In this document: piece after piece, positions 1-9,408 of the stretch
How positions within the stretch are numbered: position 1 is the stretch's first letter
How the letters are laid out: each line of letters opens with the position of its first letter
From: DATJPR01 sp035506295
GTDB lineage: Bacteria; Bacteroidota; Ignavibacteria; UBA10030; UBA6906
Reading direction: 5' to 3'
Length of the DNA: 45,087 nt
Assembly (NCBI GenBank): GCA_035506295.1
Contig: DATJPR010000197.1
Location: 1 to 45,087 of the forward strand
Position numbers and translations under genes: made by a program
Notes under the pieces: generated by a model
What the model was told of the DNA's origin: nothing
The model's database searches: none
What the model saw: only the letters and a program-made list of their open reading frames with translations

Positions 1-1044
1 CCCGAGACTGGCGTTCGACTTGATGCGCCTGCCGAATTCGGAGAACGTCATCCCGATGACTTTGCTCGCGACGCCGAGCAGCGTGATATCGTCCATGAAT
101 GCGGTGATGCCGTCAGAAAGTTGACCGAGGAGCTTGGCGTGTGCGCCGGTGCTTGTATCTGTGCCCACGACTTGCGCGGAATGTGTGTCGAAGCCGCCAA
201 GATTGACCACGTAGAGTCTTGTCCTCAGCCCGCCGGCAATCAATTGCGCGACAATACGAAGCTGGTCGGCCAGCGGGTTTGTGCCCTTCGCCGGATACTT
301 CGTCGAAAGATTCGTCGCTTTGCCTGCGGCCGTTTTGATGGAAGATCCGTACGCCTGCGCCTGCTGGGCGACCTCGCGCACGAACGTCAGCTCGTGCCCG
401 GCGGGAGTTGCCGGGGGAGCGTCGGAACCTCCGGGGAGAATATAGGACGAGTTCGGGTTCGTGATAGCCAGACCCATCGACACCGAATCGCCGTCCAGCG
501 CGGGAGTGACTGCCGAACCGATTTGTATGCCGAGCGGGTCCGGTGCAGTGGTGGAAGGATAGCCACCCGGGTAGCCGGGGAATTCCTGCTCAAGATAGCG
601 GCCCAACCATCCCGTGTCGAGGATCTGATTGTAGTCGGCACCCGTGAGCCAGATGTCCGTGGCGCGGAAATGCGAGAAGTTCGGGTTCGGATATGAGACG
701 CCCTGAATGACCGTCAGTTGACCGGCGCCATAAAGCCCCTGGAACCCGGTCATCGCAGGATGGAGGCCGGTCGCGGCCGTAAGCTGCAGGACCTTGGTTT
801 GATCGACGACGATGTTCGACCGCGCAGCCATCAACTGAGGATATTGATCGAGAGGGATGACCATGTTCAGCCCGTCATTGCCGCCGATCAGCTGGACAAG
901 CACCAGCACCCTGTCGACATCGGCCGCCGAGAGAAGCGCATCGAGGAGAGGCGTCCGGCCATACGCCTTCACCGTGAACCCTCCGAGCATGAACGACACG
1001 GTGCCGGCGGACAGCGTGTGCTGCAGGAAATCCCGACGATTCAT
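1..1044 (-). CDS. DUF1501 family exported protein (3' end outside window)
   Basis: The reading frame runs off the left edge, so only the first 348 codons are present. The N-terminus MNRRDFLQHTLSAG carries a twin-arginine motif followed by a hydrophobic stretch, so Tat export is likely. VLVLVQLIGGNDGLNMVIP near residues 46-64, GGFDTHSAQ and the FSEFGRR box near the visible end are the usual DUF1501 signatures. Family members belong to the alkaline phosphatase/sulfatase-like superfamily and have no firmly assigned reaction. The ATG at 1044 lies 9 nt past the stop of the DUF1800 gene, so the two are co-transcribed. That pair recurs in many FCB and planctomycete genomes. Exact function unknown. 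Confidence 0.9.
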   Translation of the reverse strand, partial: MNRRDFLQHTLSAGTVSFMLGGFTVKAYGRTPLLDALLSAADVDRVLVLVQLIGGNDGLNMVIPLDQYPQLMAARSNIVVDQTKVLQLTAATGLHPAMTGFQGLYGAGQLTVIQGVSYPNPNFSHFRATDIWLTGADYNQILDTGWLGRYLEQEFPGYPGGYPSTTAPDPLGIQIGSAVTPALDGDSVSMGLAITNPNSSYILPGGSDAPPATPAGHELTFVREVAQQAQAYGSSIKTAAGKATNLSTKYPAKGTNPLADQLRIVAQLIAGGLRTRLYVVNLGGFDTHSAQVVGTDTSTGAHAKLLGQLSDGITAFMDDITLLGVASKVIGMTFSEFGRRIKSNASLG

Positions 1045-1053
1045 GTTCCCCCC

Positions 1054-2796
1054 TTACAACAATTGAAATTCCGGCATGGACATCATGAACGAGTACAGAG
1101 CGGTCAGCTTGTTCTTGACCGCGTTGATCTTCGTGGAGTTGCTCGGGTCGGCAAGGTACGTCGTCCATTCGGACGTCCATTCATAGTCGGGCAGGCCGGG
1201 CAGAAGCGTGTTCTTCAGGAAGGCGATCTGCGTGTCGGTGAGATCTATCGCCATGAGCAGCTGAGCGGACTCGCTGACGATGATGTTGGGATCGTTGGGA
1301 TTGGAAATGGTGGTCTGGACGAAGCGAATCGGGTCGATCGCGACCTTGGAGATCCCGTTGGAGTATCCCCTTCCGGCAAGCAGGGCGGATGCATTCCCGC
1401 GCTTCGGCAACGTGTCGGTATTGATCCAGAGTTCATAGAATTCCGGAGTCTGATAATACGCCTCCCACCCCGCGACGTTCGGTGGGTCTCCCGGGTTCTG
1501 ATCCATCGCAGTGGCCGTGGAGGTGATGTAGTTCAGCATCGAGTACCGTTGTGCGATGTCTGTCGGCAGCAAAATCGAGAATAGTCTGAAGATCCCCGCG
1601 AGATGGTCGATCGGGCTTTTGATCATGCAACCGCGATTGACAGGATCGAAGAAGTGTGCGCTGCCGATCAGTGTCTTCAGGGCGGGAAGGATGTCGTAGT
1701 TGTTGCTCCGGACCAGGTCCGCCATGGGACCGATGACATTCGCCTCGGTGGTGTCGTCGATGACGTAGTAGACGAACCAGCGGTACAGTTCCCTGCAGAG
1801 CGACCTGGCGGTTTCTGATTGCGCAAAGATCATATCCATGAGAGCGCCGAGCTCGCGAGGTCCATCCGCCGCGGTGCTTCCACCGGTGATGACCGTGTTC
1901 TGGTATCGCGCGCTGAACTGCTTGTTGGTCGGGTCGTGGTTCGTCGCGACGAACGTGGATGTCGGCGACGGCCCGACTGTCCCGTCGGCGTTCTGGAAGT
2001 CCTTCCATCCTGTCAAAACATGGGCGGCCGCCTGGACATCGGCCTCGGTATAGTAGGTGTAGTCACCCGGGGAGACCTCAGGCCCTTTACCAATGGTGAA
2101 CAGTTCTTGGAGCTCCCTCCCGTAGTTCTCATTCGGAGCCTTCTTGGTGTTGGTGTTGCCATTGAGGTACCGGAGCATCGCCCCGTCGATCGAGATCTGT
2201 GTGGTGAGAGACTTGAAATTCCCCAGCGCGTTCGAGCGGAGAAGCGCAAGATAGTAATATGAGAAGCGCGGATCGCCGACCGTCGAGACTTCTGTCGAAT
2301 AGTGATTGTGCCAGAACAGCACCATCTTTTCTCTGATGGAGAGTTTCTGGTTGACGATCAGGTCCATCCACCAGGATTTCAGGGAGGTGGTTCGCAACCC
2401 GACGGGGTTCGTTGTCGCTCCCGTCGCCTCGTATACCCCGTTCACCCAGGTCTGGCCGACGGCGGCGACGGTGTCCCTGGCGTCGTAGATCAACGGCTGC
2501 GACGGTTCATCCGTGGGCGTCGCAAACAATGCATTGAGGGTGGTGGTCAGCCCGTTCGCGACGGCGTTCTTGACGTCGGCGGGGGCGGGACCGAACATGG
2601 TCCGTCGCAAAAGATGCAGCGCTTCCGCGGTGCCGAATGTTCCGGTGTACTGCTCGAGACCGGCAGTCGTGCGCTGGACTTTGGGAAGTTGTTTGTTGGC
2701 GAAGGGATTGTCACCAGGATCAGCAGCAGCGGGTTCGGGAGCCACTGCATCGAGCAACGGTCCCGCAAGCGTTGAGAACAACGAGCGTCGTTCCAT
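1054..2796 (-). CDS. DUF1800 family protein
   Basis: 580 residues. Family landmarks are easy to see: REKMVLFWHNHYST, NYGRELQELFTIG, DVQAAAHVLTGW, IKSPIDHLAGIFR and DPPNVAGWEAYYQTPEFYELW. The start is placed at the ATG at 2796 because the run GGGGGGA sits just upstream of it; an in-frame TTG 12 nt further upstream would lie inside that ribosome-binding site. The N-terminus MERRSLFSTLAG has a paired arginine and a weak hydrophobic run, so export is plausible. It is the first gene of a two-gene unit with the DUF1501 gene. DUF1800 proteins have no established activity; the pair is usually thought to act outside the cytoplasm. Confidence 0.92.
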   Translation of the reverse strand: MERRSLFSTLAGPLLDAVAPEPAAADPGDNPFANKQLPKVQRTTAGLEQYTGTFGTAEALHLLRRTMFGPAPADVKNAVANGLTTTLNALFATPTDEPSQPLIYDARDTVAAVGQTWVNGVYEATGATTNPVGLRTTSLKSWWMDLIVNQKLSIREKMVLFWHNHYSTEVSTVGDPRFSYYYLALLRSNALGNFKSLTTQISIDGAMLRYLNGNTNTKKAPNENYGRELQELFTIGKGPEVSPGDYTYYTEADVQAAAHVLTGWKDFQNADGTVGPSPTSTFVATNHDPTNKQFSARYQNTVITGGSTAADGPRELGALMDMIFAQSETARSLCRELYRWFVYYVIDDTTEANVIGPMADLVRSNNYDILPALKTLIGSAHFFDPVNRGCMIKSPIDHLAGIFRLFSILLPTDIAQRYSMLNYITSTATAMDQNPGDPPNVAGWEAYYQTPEFYELWINTDTLPKRGNASALLAGRGYSNGISKVAIDPIRFVQTTISNPNDPNIIVSESAQLLMAIDLTDTQIAFLKNTLLPGLPDYEWTSEWTTYLADPSNSTKINAVKNKLTALYSFMMSMPEFQLL

Positions 2797-2845
2797 GAAT
2801 CCCCCCAAGTTTTGATTTCACCCCTTCGCTCCCCTGAACCCGAGG

Positions 2846-2874
2846 TGGAAATCGAATGGATTTGATCGTATATT
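2846..2874 (+). promoter_or_regulatory. Promoter for the small lipoprotein gene
   Basis: TGGAAA (2846-2851), a 17-bp spacer and TATATT (2869-2874). The predicted transcript starts near 2881, about 56 nt before the ATG at 2937. The -10 box is identical to that of several other promoters in the window. Confidence 0.5.
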
Positions 2875-2936
2875 CATCTCGTTTTTGTCTTGTCCATGTG
2901 TTCTTCCATCATTTGGTGCCACTGAAGGAGAAGTCC

Positions 2937-3437
2937 ATGAAGCGAACGCTGTTTGCCGGGAGTACGATCCTGGCATGTGCCCTGCTGTTGGCGGGCTGCG
3001 GAAAGTCCGAGGCTGAGAAGGCCGCCGAATCCGAGCTCAATGCCAAGATCATGAAGGCCCACGAGGATCAAATGGCCATGGCAGGCCAGCTCGACGAACT
3101 CCTCACGAAAGTCGAGGCCGCAATTGCTGAACACGATTCCCTGGCAAAAGTGTTCCCAAAGCAGATGGCTGACAAATCATCGGCCGACTTGATTTCGTCA
3201 AAAGACAAACTCTCTGCTGCAAAAGACGGCATGGAATCGTGGATGTCCTCGCATGAGCCCTACAATCCGGGCATTAAGCACGATCTCGCGATGCAGCAGC
3301 TCACCCAAGACCTGGACCTCGTTACCCAGGTGGGGAAACAGATGACCGATGCGATGGATGCCGCCCGGACCGCCCTCGACATGCATTCCAAGGGAGTTGC
3401 CGAGCTCGCGACACCCGCCAAAGCGAAAAAGAAATAG
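2937..3437 (+). CDS. Small alpha-helical lipoprotein of unknown function
   Basis: 166 residues beginning MKRTLFAGSTILACALLLAGCGKSE: a short basic head, a hydrophobic core and the lipobox LAGC, so the mature protein should be lipid-anchored at the cysteine. The rest is charged, rich in Ala, Lys, Glu and Met, and looks like a long helical hairpin or coiled coil, ending in Lys-Lys-Lys. The ATG at 2937 follows AAGGAGA at good spacing; an earlier in-frame start at 2856 would bury the signal peptide and overlap the promoter. The next gene, truA, begins 28 nt downstream but is functionally unrelated. No family recognised. Confidence 0.8.
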   Translation: MKRTLFAGSTILACALLLAGCGKSEAEKAAESELNAKIMKAHEDQMAMAGQLDELLTKVEAAIAEHDSLAKVFPKQMADKSSADLISSKDKLSAAKDGMESWMSSHEPYNPGIKHDLAMQQLTQDLDLVTQVGKQMTDAMDAARTALDMHSKGVAELATPAKAKKK

Positions 3438-3465
3438 CGATCCCGGCATTTCCCCGGTGAAACCC

Positions 3466-4281
3466 ATGGCTCGGTTCCGACTTTTCCTCGAATATGACGG
3501 TACGCGCTATTCTGGCTGGCAAATTCAGAAGAATGCGAGAACCATCCAGGGAGAGTTGATTCGGGTCATGCGTGACGTCTTCAAGACCCCCGACATAGAA
3601 CTGCAGGGAGCGGGACGGACAGACGCCGGCGTCCATGCCAATGGTCAGGTCGCCCACCTCGAAGTCCAGACGATGCTCGCGCCGGAAATCATCCGGATGA
3701 AGGTAAACGACCTGCTCCCTCCGGACATCAACATTATAGATGTCGAGAAAGCCAGACCCGATTTTCACGCAAGGCACGATGCGATCGAAAGGCGGTATGT
3801 CTATCGCATCTCGCGGCGACGGACGGCCTTCGGCAAACGTTTTGTCTGGTGGGTGAAGGATCCGCTCGACGTCAATGCCATGAGGAAAGCCGCCGCCCAT
3901 TGCACCGGGATGAAGGATTGGCGGGCGTTTACCGACGCCGACCCGGAGGAAACGTCCACGACAGCGCTGATCTCCTCCCTGACCATCGACGAGGACCGGG
4001 AGACGATCACCATCCGGATCGCGGGCTCACACTTCCTCTGGAAACTGGTCCGGCGTATTGTCGGTGTCCTTGTCGAAGTGGGCAGGGGCGCACTGCCGGT
4101 CGAAAACGTGGAAGGCATTTTCTCGGACCAGACCGATTACATCGCCCATCACACGGCTCCTCCCTCCGGACTGTTCCTTGATTCCGTGCTCTATCAAGAG
4201 GATCATCGAAACGCGCCGCCGCCGGCACATCGGCCGCGAAAGAACCACCATCCCGAACGAAAGCATCATCGTGGCAGATAA
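3466..4281 (+). CDS. truA: tRNA pseudouridine synthase A
   Basis: 271 residues. The enzyme isomerises uridines 38-40 in the anticodon arm of many tRNAs. The catalytic block QGAGRTDAGVHANGQVAHL is present, with the essential aspartate at residue 53. The N-terminal RLFLEYDGTRYSGWQIQ and the later RRYVYRI and GSHFLWKLVRRIVGVLVEVGRG segments are also typical. Start at ATG 3466 because the conserved MARFRLFLEYDG begins there; a longer frame from 3349 reads through the preceding lipoprotein gene. The C-terminus has a basic, proline- and histidine-rich tail that overlaps the start of ettA by 11 nt, so the two are translationally coupled. Confidence 0.95.
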   Translation: MARFRLFLEYDGTRYSGWQIQKNARTIQGELIRVMRDVFKTPDIELQGAGRTDAGVHANGQVAHLEVQTMLAPEIIRMKVNDLLPPDINIIDVEKARPDFHARHDAIERRYVYRISRRRTAFGKRFVWWVKDPLDVNAMRKAAAHCTGMKDWRAFTDADPEETSTTALISSLTIDEDRETITIRIAGSHFLWKLVRRIVGVLVEVGRGALPVENVEGIFSDQTDYIAHHTAPPSGLFLDSVLYQEDHRNAPPPAHRPRKNHHPERKHHRGR

Positions 4282-5944
4282 CAAAATCATTTTTTCGATG
4301 GTCGGCGTGGGGAAGGTCTATCCCCCCAACAGACAGGTCCTCAAGGATATCTACCTTTCCTTTTTCTACGGCGCGAAGATCGGCGTCCTCGGTCTCAATG
4401 GCGCAGGGAAGAGTTCGCTGCTGAGAATTATCGCGGGGATCGACAAGGATTATCTCGGCGAGATCAGCGTACAAAAGGGGATCACGTTCGGATATCTTCC
4501 TCAGGAGCCACAACTGGATCCGGCAAGGACGGTGAAGGAAATCGTCGAGGAAGGCGTGCACGAGACCGTCAATCTGCTGAAGAAATACGAAGCCGTAAGC
4601 GCAAAGCTCGGCGAACCCGACGCCGATTTCGATACTCTTCTGGAAGAGCAGTCGAAGCTCCAGGAGGAGATCGACCATAAGCATGCCTGGGACCTTGACA
4701 GCAAGCTTGAACAGGCGATGGACGCGCTGCGCTGCCCGTCCGGCGAGACTTCCGTGACGGTACTCTCAGGCGGAGAACGGCGGCGCGTGGCGTTATGCCG
4801 CCTTCTGCTGCAGGAGCCGGATGTCCTCCTGCTCGACGAGCCGACAAACCATCTGGACGCAGAATCGGTCGCGTGGCTCGAGCAGCATCTCGCGCGCTAT
4901 GCGGGCACCGTTCTCGCCGTCACCCATGACCGCTACTTCCTGGACAATGTCGCGGGATGGATCCTCGAGCTGGACCGTGGCGAAGGGATTCCGTTCGAAG
5001 GGAACTATTCCTCCTGGCTCGAACAGAAGAGCGCCCGCCTCGCGGTTGAAGAGAAGCATGAATCCAAACGACAGAAGACGCTTGCACGGGAGCTTGAGTG
5101 GGTCCGGCTCAACCCGAAAGGACGCCACGCGAAAAGCAAGGCAAGAATCGCGGCGTATGAACAGATGCTCGCAGACGAATCAGAAAAGCGCAATGAGGAA
5201 TTGGAGATCTATATCCCTCCCGGACCGCGTCTCGGCAATCTCGTGATCAGCGCCGATCATGTCGCCAAAGCGTATGACGATCTCTTGCTGTACGACGACA
5301 TGAATTTTGCTCTCCCTCCGGGCGGGATCATCGGCGTGATTGGTCCGAACGGCGCCGGCAAGACCACGCTGTTTCGCATGATCACCGGACAGGAAAAGCC
5401 GGACAACGGCGCCTTCCGGATCGGCGAGACCGTCAAGCTTGGCTATGTGGACCAGAACCGTCCGCTGGATCCCGAGAAATCCATCTGGCAGGAGATCTCC
5501 GGCGGCGAGGACGTGATCACGCTCGGGCACCGGGAAGTGAATTCACGCTCCTATGTCGCGCGGTTCAACTTCAGCGGCACCGACCAGCAGAAGAAGGTCG
5601 GGGTCCTCTCGGGTGGCGAGCGCAACAGGGTCCATCTCGCCAAGGTCCTTCGCGCAGAAGCGAATGTCCTGCTGCTGGACGAACCGACGAACGACCTCGA
5701 CGTGAACACCCTTCGGGCCCTCGAAGAAGCACTGTCGAATTTTGCCGGCTGTGCGGTGGTCATCTCCCATGACCGCTGGTTCCTCGACAGAATCGCGACG
5801 CACATCCTCGCCTTCGAAGGGGACAGCAAAGTCGTGTGGTACGATGGCAACTACTCGGAATATGAGGCGGACCGGCGAAAGAGGCTCGGGATCGAAGCGG
5901 ACACGCCGCACCGGATCCGGTATCGTTCGTTGAAGAGGGAATGA
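4271..5944 (+). CDS. ettA: Energy-dependent translational throttle protein EttA (ABC-F)
   Basis: 557 residues, very close in length and sequence to E. coli EttA. It is a soluble twin ATPase that binds the ribosomal E site and gates entry into elongation according to ATP/ADP level. Two cassettes are visible: Walker A GLNGAGKS near residue 40 and GPNGAGKT near 360, signatures LSGGERRRVALC and LSGGERNRVHLAK, and Walker B DEPTNHLD and DEPTNDLD. The family block VAGWILELDRGEGIPFEGNY leads into the arm and linker helices. The best start is GTG 4271 (V-A-D-N-K-I-I-F), overlapping truA; upstream codons belong to truA. A short CCCC/GGGG hairpin follows the stop. Confidence 0.94.
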   Translation: MADNKIIFSMVGVGKVYPPNRQVLKDIYLSFFYGAKIGVLGLNGAGKSSLLRIIAGIDKDYLGEISVQKGITFGYLPQEPQLDPARTVKEIVEEGVHETVNLLKKYEAVSAKLGEPDADFDTLLEEQSKLQEEIDHKHAWDLDSKLEQAMDALRCPSGETSVTVLSGGERRRVALCRLLLQEPDVLLLDEPTNHLDAESVAWLEQHLARYAGTVLAVTHDRYFLDNVAGWILELDRGEGIPFEGNYSSWLEQKSARLAVEEKHESKRQKTLARELEWVRLNPKGRHAKSKARIAAYEQMLADESEKRNEELEIYIPPGPRLGNLVISADHVAKAYDDLLLYDDMNFALPPGGIIGVIGPNGAGKTTLFRMITGQEKPDNGAFRIGETVKLGYVDQNRPLDPEKSIWQEISGGEDVITLGHREVNSRSYVARFNFSGTDQQKKVGVLSGGERNRVHLAKVLRAEANVLLLDEPTNDLDVNTLRALEEALSNFAGCAVVISHDRWFLDRIATHILAFEGDSKVVWYDGNYSEYEADRRKRLGIEADTPHRIRYRSLKRE

Positions 5945-5977
5945 GACCCCGGGTGGGGAATCACCAACAACGTTGGG

Positions 5978-7855
5978 ATGACGACATTGGCGACACTGTT
6001 CAGCCGTGGATTTCGAAGCGCCGCAGCCTGCCTTGCGGCATCGCTGGTCGCTCTCACCTTCACCTGGGCGCAGAAGCCCATCGTTGACCGCATTGATCCA
6101 CCGAACTGGTGGATCGGGATGAAGCTCGATTCCCTCCGACTCCTTCTGTACGGCGACCATCTCGACCACACCGTCGCCTCGTCACTCGGAGACGGCTTGA
6201 CCGTGCGCAGGACGATTCCTGCGGCCTCCCCCCATTATCTCTTCGTCGACGTCATCGTGCGCGTTTCAGCGAATTCACGCACCCCGACTCTTGTCCTTGC
6301 CCGGGGGAAGGATTCCATACACGTCTCTTTCCCGCTGTTCGCCCGCGAACACTCGCCGTCACGGTACCAGGGGTTTTCGCCCGGCGACGTGCTGTACCTT
6401 CTGACGCCCGATCGGTTCTGCAACGGCGATCCATCGAATGATTCGGTCCCGGGAATGCTCGAAGGGGTGCATCGCGATCAAGCCTTCGGGCGCCATGGAG
6501 GTGACATCGCAGGGATCCTCAAGCATCTCGGGTACTTTTCGGCGCTGGGCGTCACCGCACTATGGATCAATCCGCTCATCGAAAACAACAACCCCTGGCA
6601 AAGCTATCACGGGTATGCGGCGACCGACCTTTACCGGATCGACCCTCGCTTCGGCACCAACGCGTTGTACCGCGAACTTGTCCGTGAAGCACATGCGCGC
6701 GGCATCAAGATCATTCTCGACCATGTGGCGAACCACATCAGCATCAATCATCCGTGGATGCACGACCTGCCGACATCCACCTGGATCAACGGCTCGATCG
6801 CTTCGCATGACTATTCCCATCACGCGAAAAGCGCGCTCTTCGATCCACACTTCGACAGCTCCACGGTGCGCAACCTCCTCGACGGCTGGTTTGTGAACGA
6901 GATGCCGGATCTGAACCAGAACGATCCTTCACTCGCCGCGTATCTGATCCAGAACACCATCTGGTGGATCGAGAGCACCGGCCTCGACGGGATCCGGGAA
7001 GACACTTATCCGTATGTCGAGCCGGGGTTCTGGCCCAAATGGTGCGGGGCGATCTTAAATGAATATCCGACGCTGAACATCTTCGGAGAGGTGTGGATCG
7101 GAGAACCCGCGTTCCTGGCCCCCTTCCAGAAGGGCAGCACGCTGTCGCGCCGCATCAATCCGGTCCTTCCTGCCGTCACGGATTTTGCATTGTACGACGA
7201 GATCAACCGCGTCTTCGGCGATCATCAGAATATCTACCGGATCTACGAATGTCTGTCGAAGGACTACCTGTACGCGAATGCAAACAACCTGGTCACGTTC
7301 GTCGACAATCACGACGTGCGGCGGGTGCTCGCCGAGATGCGTGGAGACACCGCGCGCGTGGAGCTGGCGTTGACGCTTTTGTTGACGACGCGGGGAATTC
7401 CGGCGCTGTACTATGGGACGGAGATCGGCATCTGGGGCGGCAACAACGACGGTTTGGTGCGTGCTGATTTTCCGGGTGGGTTTGCGGGCGACAGCAGTGA
7501 TTGTTTCACGGAGGCGGGAAGAACGGCGGCACAGCAGGCTCTATTCAACGTCGTGCGGCGCCTCGTGCACCTCCGCACTTCTCATCCGGCCCTGGCGACA
7601 GGGCGGCTTGTGCAATTCATGCCGTCAGACGATGTCTATTGCTACGTCCGCCGGTCGGACAACGAGCAGATCTTCGTCGCCATCAACTCCGGTTCGCAGG
7701 AGCGGACCGTGGACCTCTCGAAGATCATGCACACCGCATATCCGCCGCTGTTCTCGAGGGACCTCATGGACGATCGCGAGCTTCCGCGATCCTCCACCAT
7801 CCTGGTCGGCCCTCTGGCGGCAAAGATCCTTCTGCTTACTCCCGCCGCGAAATAA
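5978..7855 (+). CDS. Secreted GH13 alpha-amylase family enzyme (neopullulanase/cyclomaltodextrinase-like)
   Basis: 625 residues. A hydrophobic signal segment (about residues 12-31, ending at AQKP) is followed by an N-terminal beta-sandwich starting VDRIDPPNWWIGMK, typical of cyclomaltodextrinases and SusA-type neopullulanases. The GH13 barrel starts near residue 130 (DVLYLLTPDRFCNGDPSND). The three acidic residues are visible: nucleophile D342 in GIREDTY, acid/base E371 in FGEVWIG and D446 in VDNHDVRR. A small C-terminal beta domain closes the protein. It should hydrolyse alpha-1,4 (possibly alpha-1,6) glucans or cyclodextrins outside the cytoplasm. It follows ettA by 33 nt with only a weak ribosome-binding site. 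No susCD-type or transporter genes adjoin it. Confidence 0.9.
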   Translation: MTTLATLFSRGFRSAAACLAASLVALTFTWAQKPIVDRIDPPNWWIGMKLDSLRLLLYGDHLDHTVASSLGDGLTVRRTIPAASPHYLFVDVIVRVSANSRTPTLVLARGKDSIHVSFPLFAREHSPSRYQGFSPGDVLYLLTPDRFCNGDPSNDSVPGMLEGVHRDQAFGRHGGDIAGILKHLGYFSALGVTALWINPLIENNNPWQSYHGYAATDLYRIDPRFGTNALYRELVREAHARGIKIILDHVANHISINHPWMHDLPTSTWINGSIASHDYSHHAKSALFDPHFDSSTVRNLLDGWFVNEMPDLNQNDPSLAAYLIQNTIWWIESTGLDGIREDTYPYVEPGFWPKWCGAILNEYPTLNIFGEVWIGEPAFLAPFQKGSTLSRRINPVLPAVTDFALYDEINRVFGDHQNIYRIYECLSKDYLYANANNLVTFVDNHDVRRVLAEMRGDTARVELALTLLLTTRGIPALYYGTEIGIWGGNNDGLVRADFPGGFAGDSSDCFTEAGRTAAQQALFNVVRRLVHLRTSHPALATGRLVQFMPSDDVYCYVRRSDNEQIFVAINSGSQERTVDLSKIMHTAYPPLFSRDLMDDRELPRSSTILVGPLAAKILLLTPAAK

Positions 7856-7859
7856 TCGA

Positions 7860-7991
7860 TCAGTGCATCACAACAGGAACCGCTTCAGTCCTGGCTGAAT
7901 TCGACGCCCTCTCCGTCTTCGATGGTGCTCCATAGAGATTGGGGAGAAGGAAGAAGATCAGGAAGACTTCGATCAGGATGATGCGTCGCAT
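7860..7991 (-). CDS. Possible small membrane or secreted peptide
   Basis: A 43-codon frame beginning MRRIILIEVFLIFFLLPNLYG, which resembles a signal peptide or single membrane helix, followed by a short polar tail. It sits in the convergent gap after the GH13 gene. There is no convincing ribosome-binding site and no recognisable family. It may be chance, although a clean hydrophobic N-terminus with paired arginines is uncommon in random frames. Confidence 0.25.
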   Translation of the reverse strand: MRRIILIEVFLIFFLLPNLYGAPSKTERASNSARTEAVPVVMH

Positions 7992-8262
7992 GTTCGTTGC
8001 CTGTCTTGGTTGAGGGGGATGCAGAGCAGTACGGGTGCAAGCGACGTGCCACAGACGGGGTGTGAGGGGCATCAATAGGCTTTTCTTGAAAATCTTATGA
8101 ATGAACTGAAATGTTTCAACTGCCGCTCCAAGAGCGGAAATATTTTCCGGATTCGTTCTTACCTTCCGGCCTGCATGAGCGTGTGTTGAGGATCACATGC
8201 GATGGACGGGCTCGCGGAGATTTGGAGAGTCTGAGAGGGTGAGTCTGGAGAGAACGGGTCGG
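7992..8262. other. Convergent intergenic region
   Basis: Together with the small frame at 7860-7991 this makes up the roughly 400-bp gap between the plus-strand GH13 gene and the minus-strand barrel gene. Its only clear structure is a cluster of three short inverted repeats at 8107-8149. No further gene or RNA was recognised. Confidence 0.5.
8107..8149. terminator. Cluster of short palindromes, likely bidirectional terminator
   Basis: Three perfect inverted repeats in 43 bp: TGAAA-TG-TTTCA (8107-8118), CCGCTC-CAA-GAGCGG (8123-8137) and CGGAAA-TAT-TTTCCG (8135-8149). The GC-rich middle hairpin is followed by AT-rich sequence on both sides. Its place between two convergent transcription units favours a terminator, though the T-tracts are short. 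Confidence 0.45.
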
Positions 8263-9408
8263 CTAGAACGAGAACTTGATTCTCCCGAAGACGGCGGTTC
8301 CTTCGCCGCCGAATTCGGTGAGTGGCGCGCCGCTGAAAGCAAGAGCAAGGAACATCATATCGATGTTGGTTGCCGCGGACCATGTCACGGACGGCACCGC
8401 AACGAATGAGCCATCGACCGGATTCACGAGGGTGAACACGGACGCCCGGACAAGCGGGGAGACGTCACAGGAGAACTCCTGATAGATCGACCACCGCGCC
8501 GGAGAAAGCAGGCCGAGGATTTGAGCGAGCGGACGCGTGAGCGAAGCATTCTTGACCACGCCTTCTGAATTGTAGAGGACTTCCGTGTGTATGTAGAAGG
8601 AATTCGGAAAGGTATAGTCACCCGACACCGCGCCCGAGACCATCACGCGGTGCGAGCCGAGCACGATGGCAGCATCGGGGACCTTTGACGCAAGGACCTC
8701 TCCCCGGAATCCTCCCCCCAGGATATCGCCCGCCCAACCCGCGCCCGCGAACCAACGACCATCTCGATCTCCCCCCAGAATATGGAAGTCGTAGTCCCAT
8801 TCGTTGAAGGTAAGTTGAGAGGCGGTAATCGGTGGAGAAGCGGCGGATCCAGGCTTGACCACGAGTTCGATCTTGGAAACGACGCCGGTGTAGTACTGGA
8901 GCCGTACGGCATCCGTTGCCGGCCGTTCTTCATAGTCGAAATCGAGCACGGAGAGCGGATTGAACACATCCATGGGGTTCCAGACGAGATTTGTTCCCCA
9001 GGCAATACGCTGACGGCCGGCGGTGAACTGCCATTTCCCCGGCGTCCAGTTCAGATAGAGCCTGTCCGCCTCAAGATATGCGACCGTTTGTTTTCCGGCC
9101 CAGAGCGTCGAGCCAAGCGGGCCGAATCCGGCATCGGACTTCAGGTTGTCTGCAAACCCGGGGGTGTTCTCGACCGAGTTGCCGTAGTACACCCTCCCGC
9201 GGAGCTGAAGGACGCCACTAAATTGGTTCCACGGATACCATGCTGTGTTGAGTCGGGCGTGGATCAGATTGTCCCATGCGGTGGGCGCAGAGGAGGATTC
9301 AGTTCTGCTGAATAAATCCTTCACATAGCCGCCCACTTCCGTTGTACCGGTCTGGCCAAAGGCACCGGGGGGAGCCAGGGAGAGAACGAGGATGATCCAG
9401 GCTTTCAT
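8263..9408 (-). CDS. Outer-membrane beta-barrel of a LolCDE-like operon
   Basis: 381 residues with a signal peptide (MKAWIILVLSLAPPGAFGQ). The rest alternates short polar and aromatic beta strands and ends in F (IKFSF), the usual barrel terminus. The block GRQRIAWG at residues 131-138, followed by NPMDVFNPLS and a short ER..DAVR stretch, resembles barrels found beside LolA-like carriers. It is the last gene of a five-gene operon: its ATG overlaps the stop of the ATPase gene by 1 nt (TAATG), so translation is coupled. Its position suggests it is the outer-membrane end point of the transport path. Substrate unknown. Confidence 0.75.
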   Translation of the reverse strand: MKAWIILVLSLAPPGAFGQTGTTEVGGYVKDLFSRTESSSAPTAWDNLIHARLNTAWYPWNQFSGVLQLRGRVYYGNSVENTPGFADNLKSDAGFGPLGSTLWAGKQTVAYLEADRLYLNWTPGKWQFTAGRQRIAWGTNLVWNPMDVFNPLSVLDFDYEERPATDAVRLQYYTGVVSKIELVVKPGSAASPPITASQLTFNEWDYDFHILGGDRDGRWFAGAGWAGDILGGGFRGEVLASKVPDAAIVLGSHRVMVSGAVSGDYTFPNSFYIHTEVLYNSEGVVKNASLTRPLAQILGLLSPARWSIYQEFSCDVSPLVRASVFTLVNPVDGSFVAVPSVTWSAATNIDMMFLALAFSGAPLTEFGGEGTAVFGRIKFSF

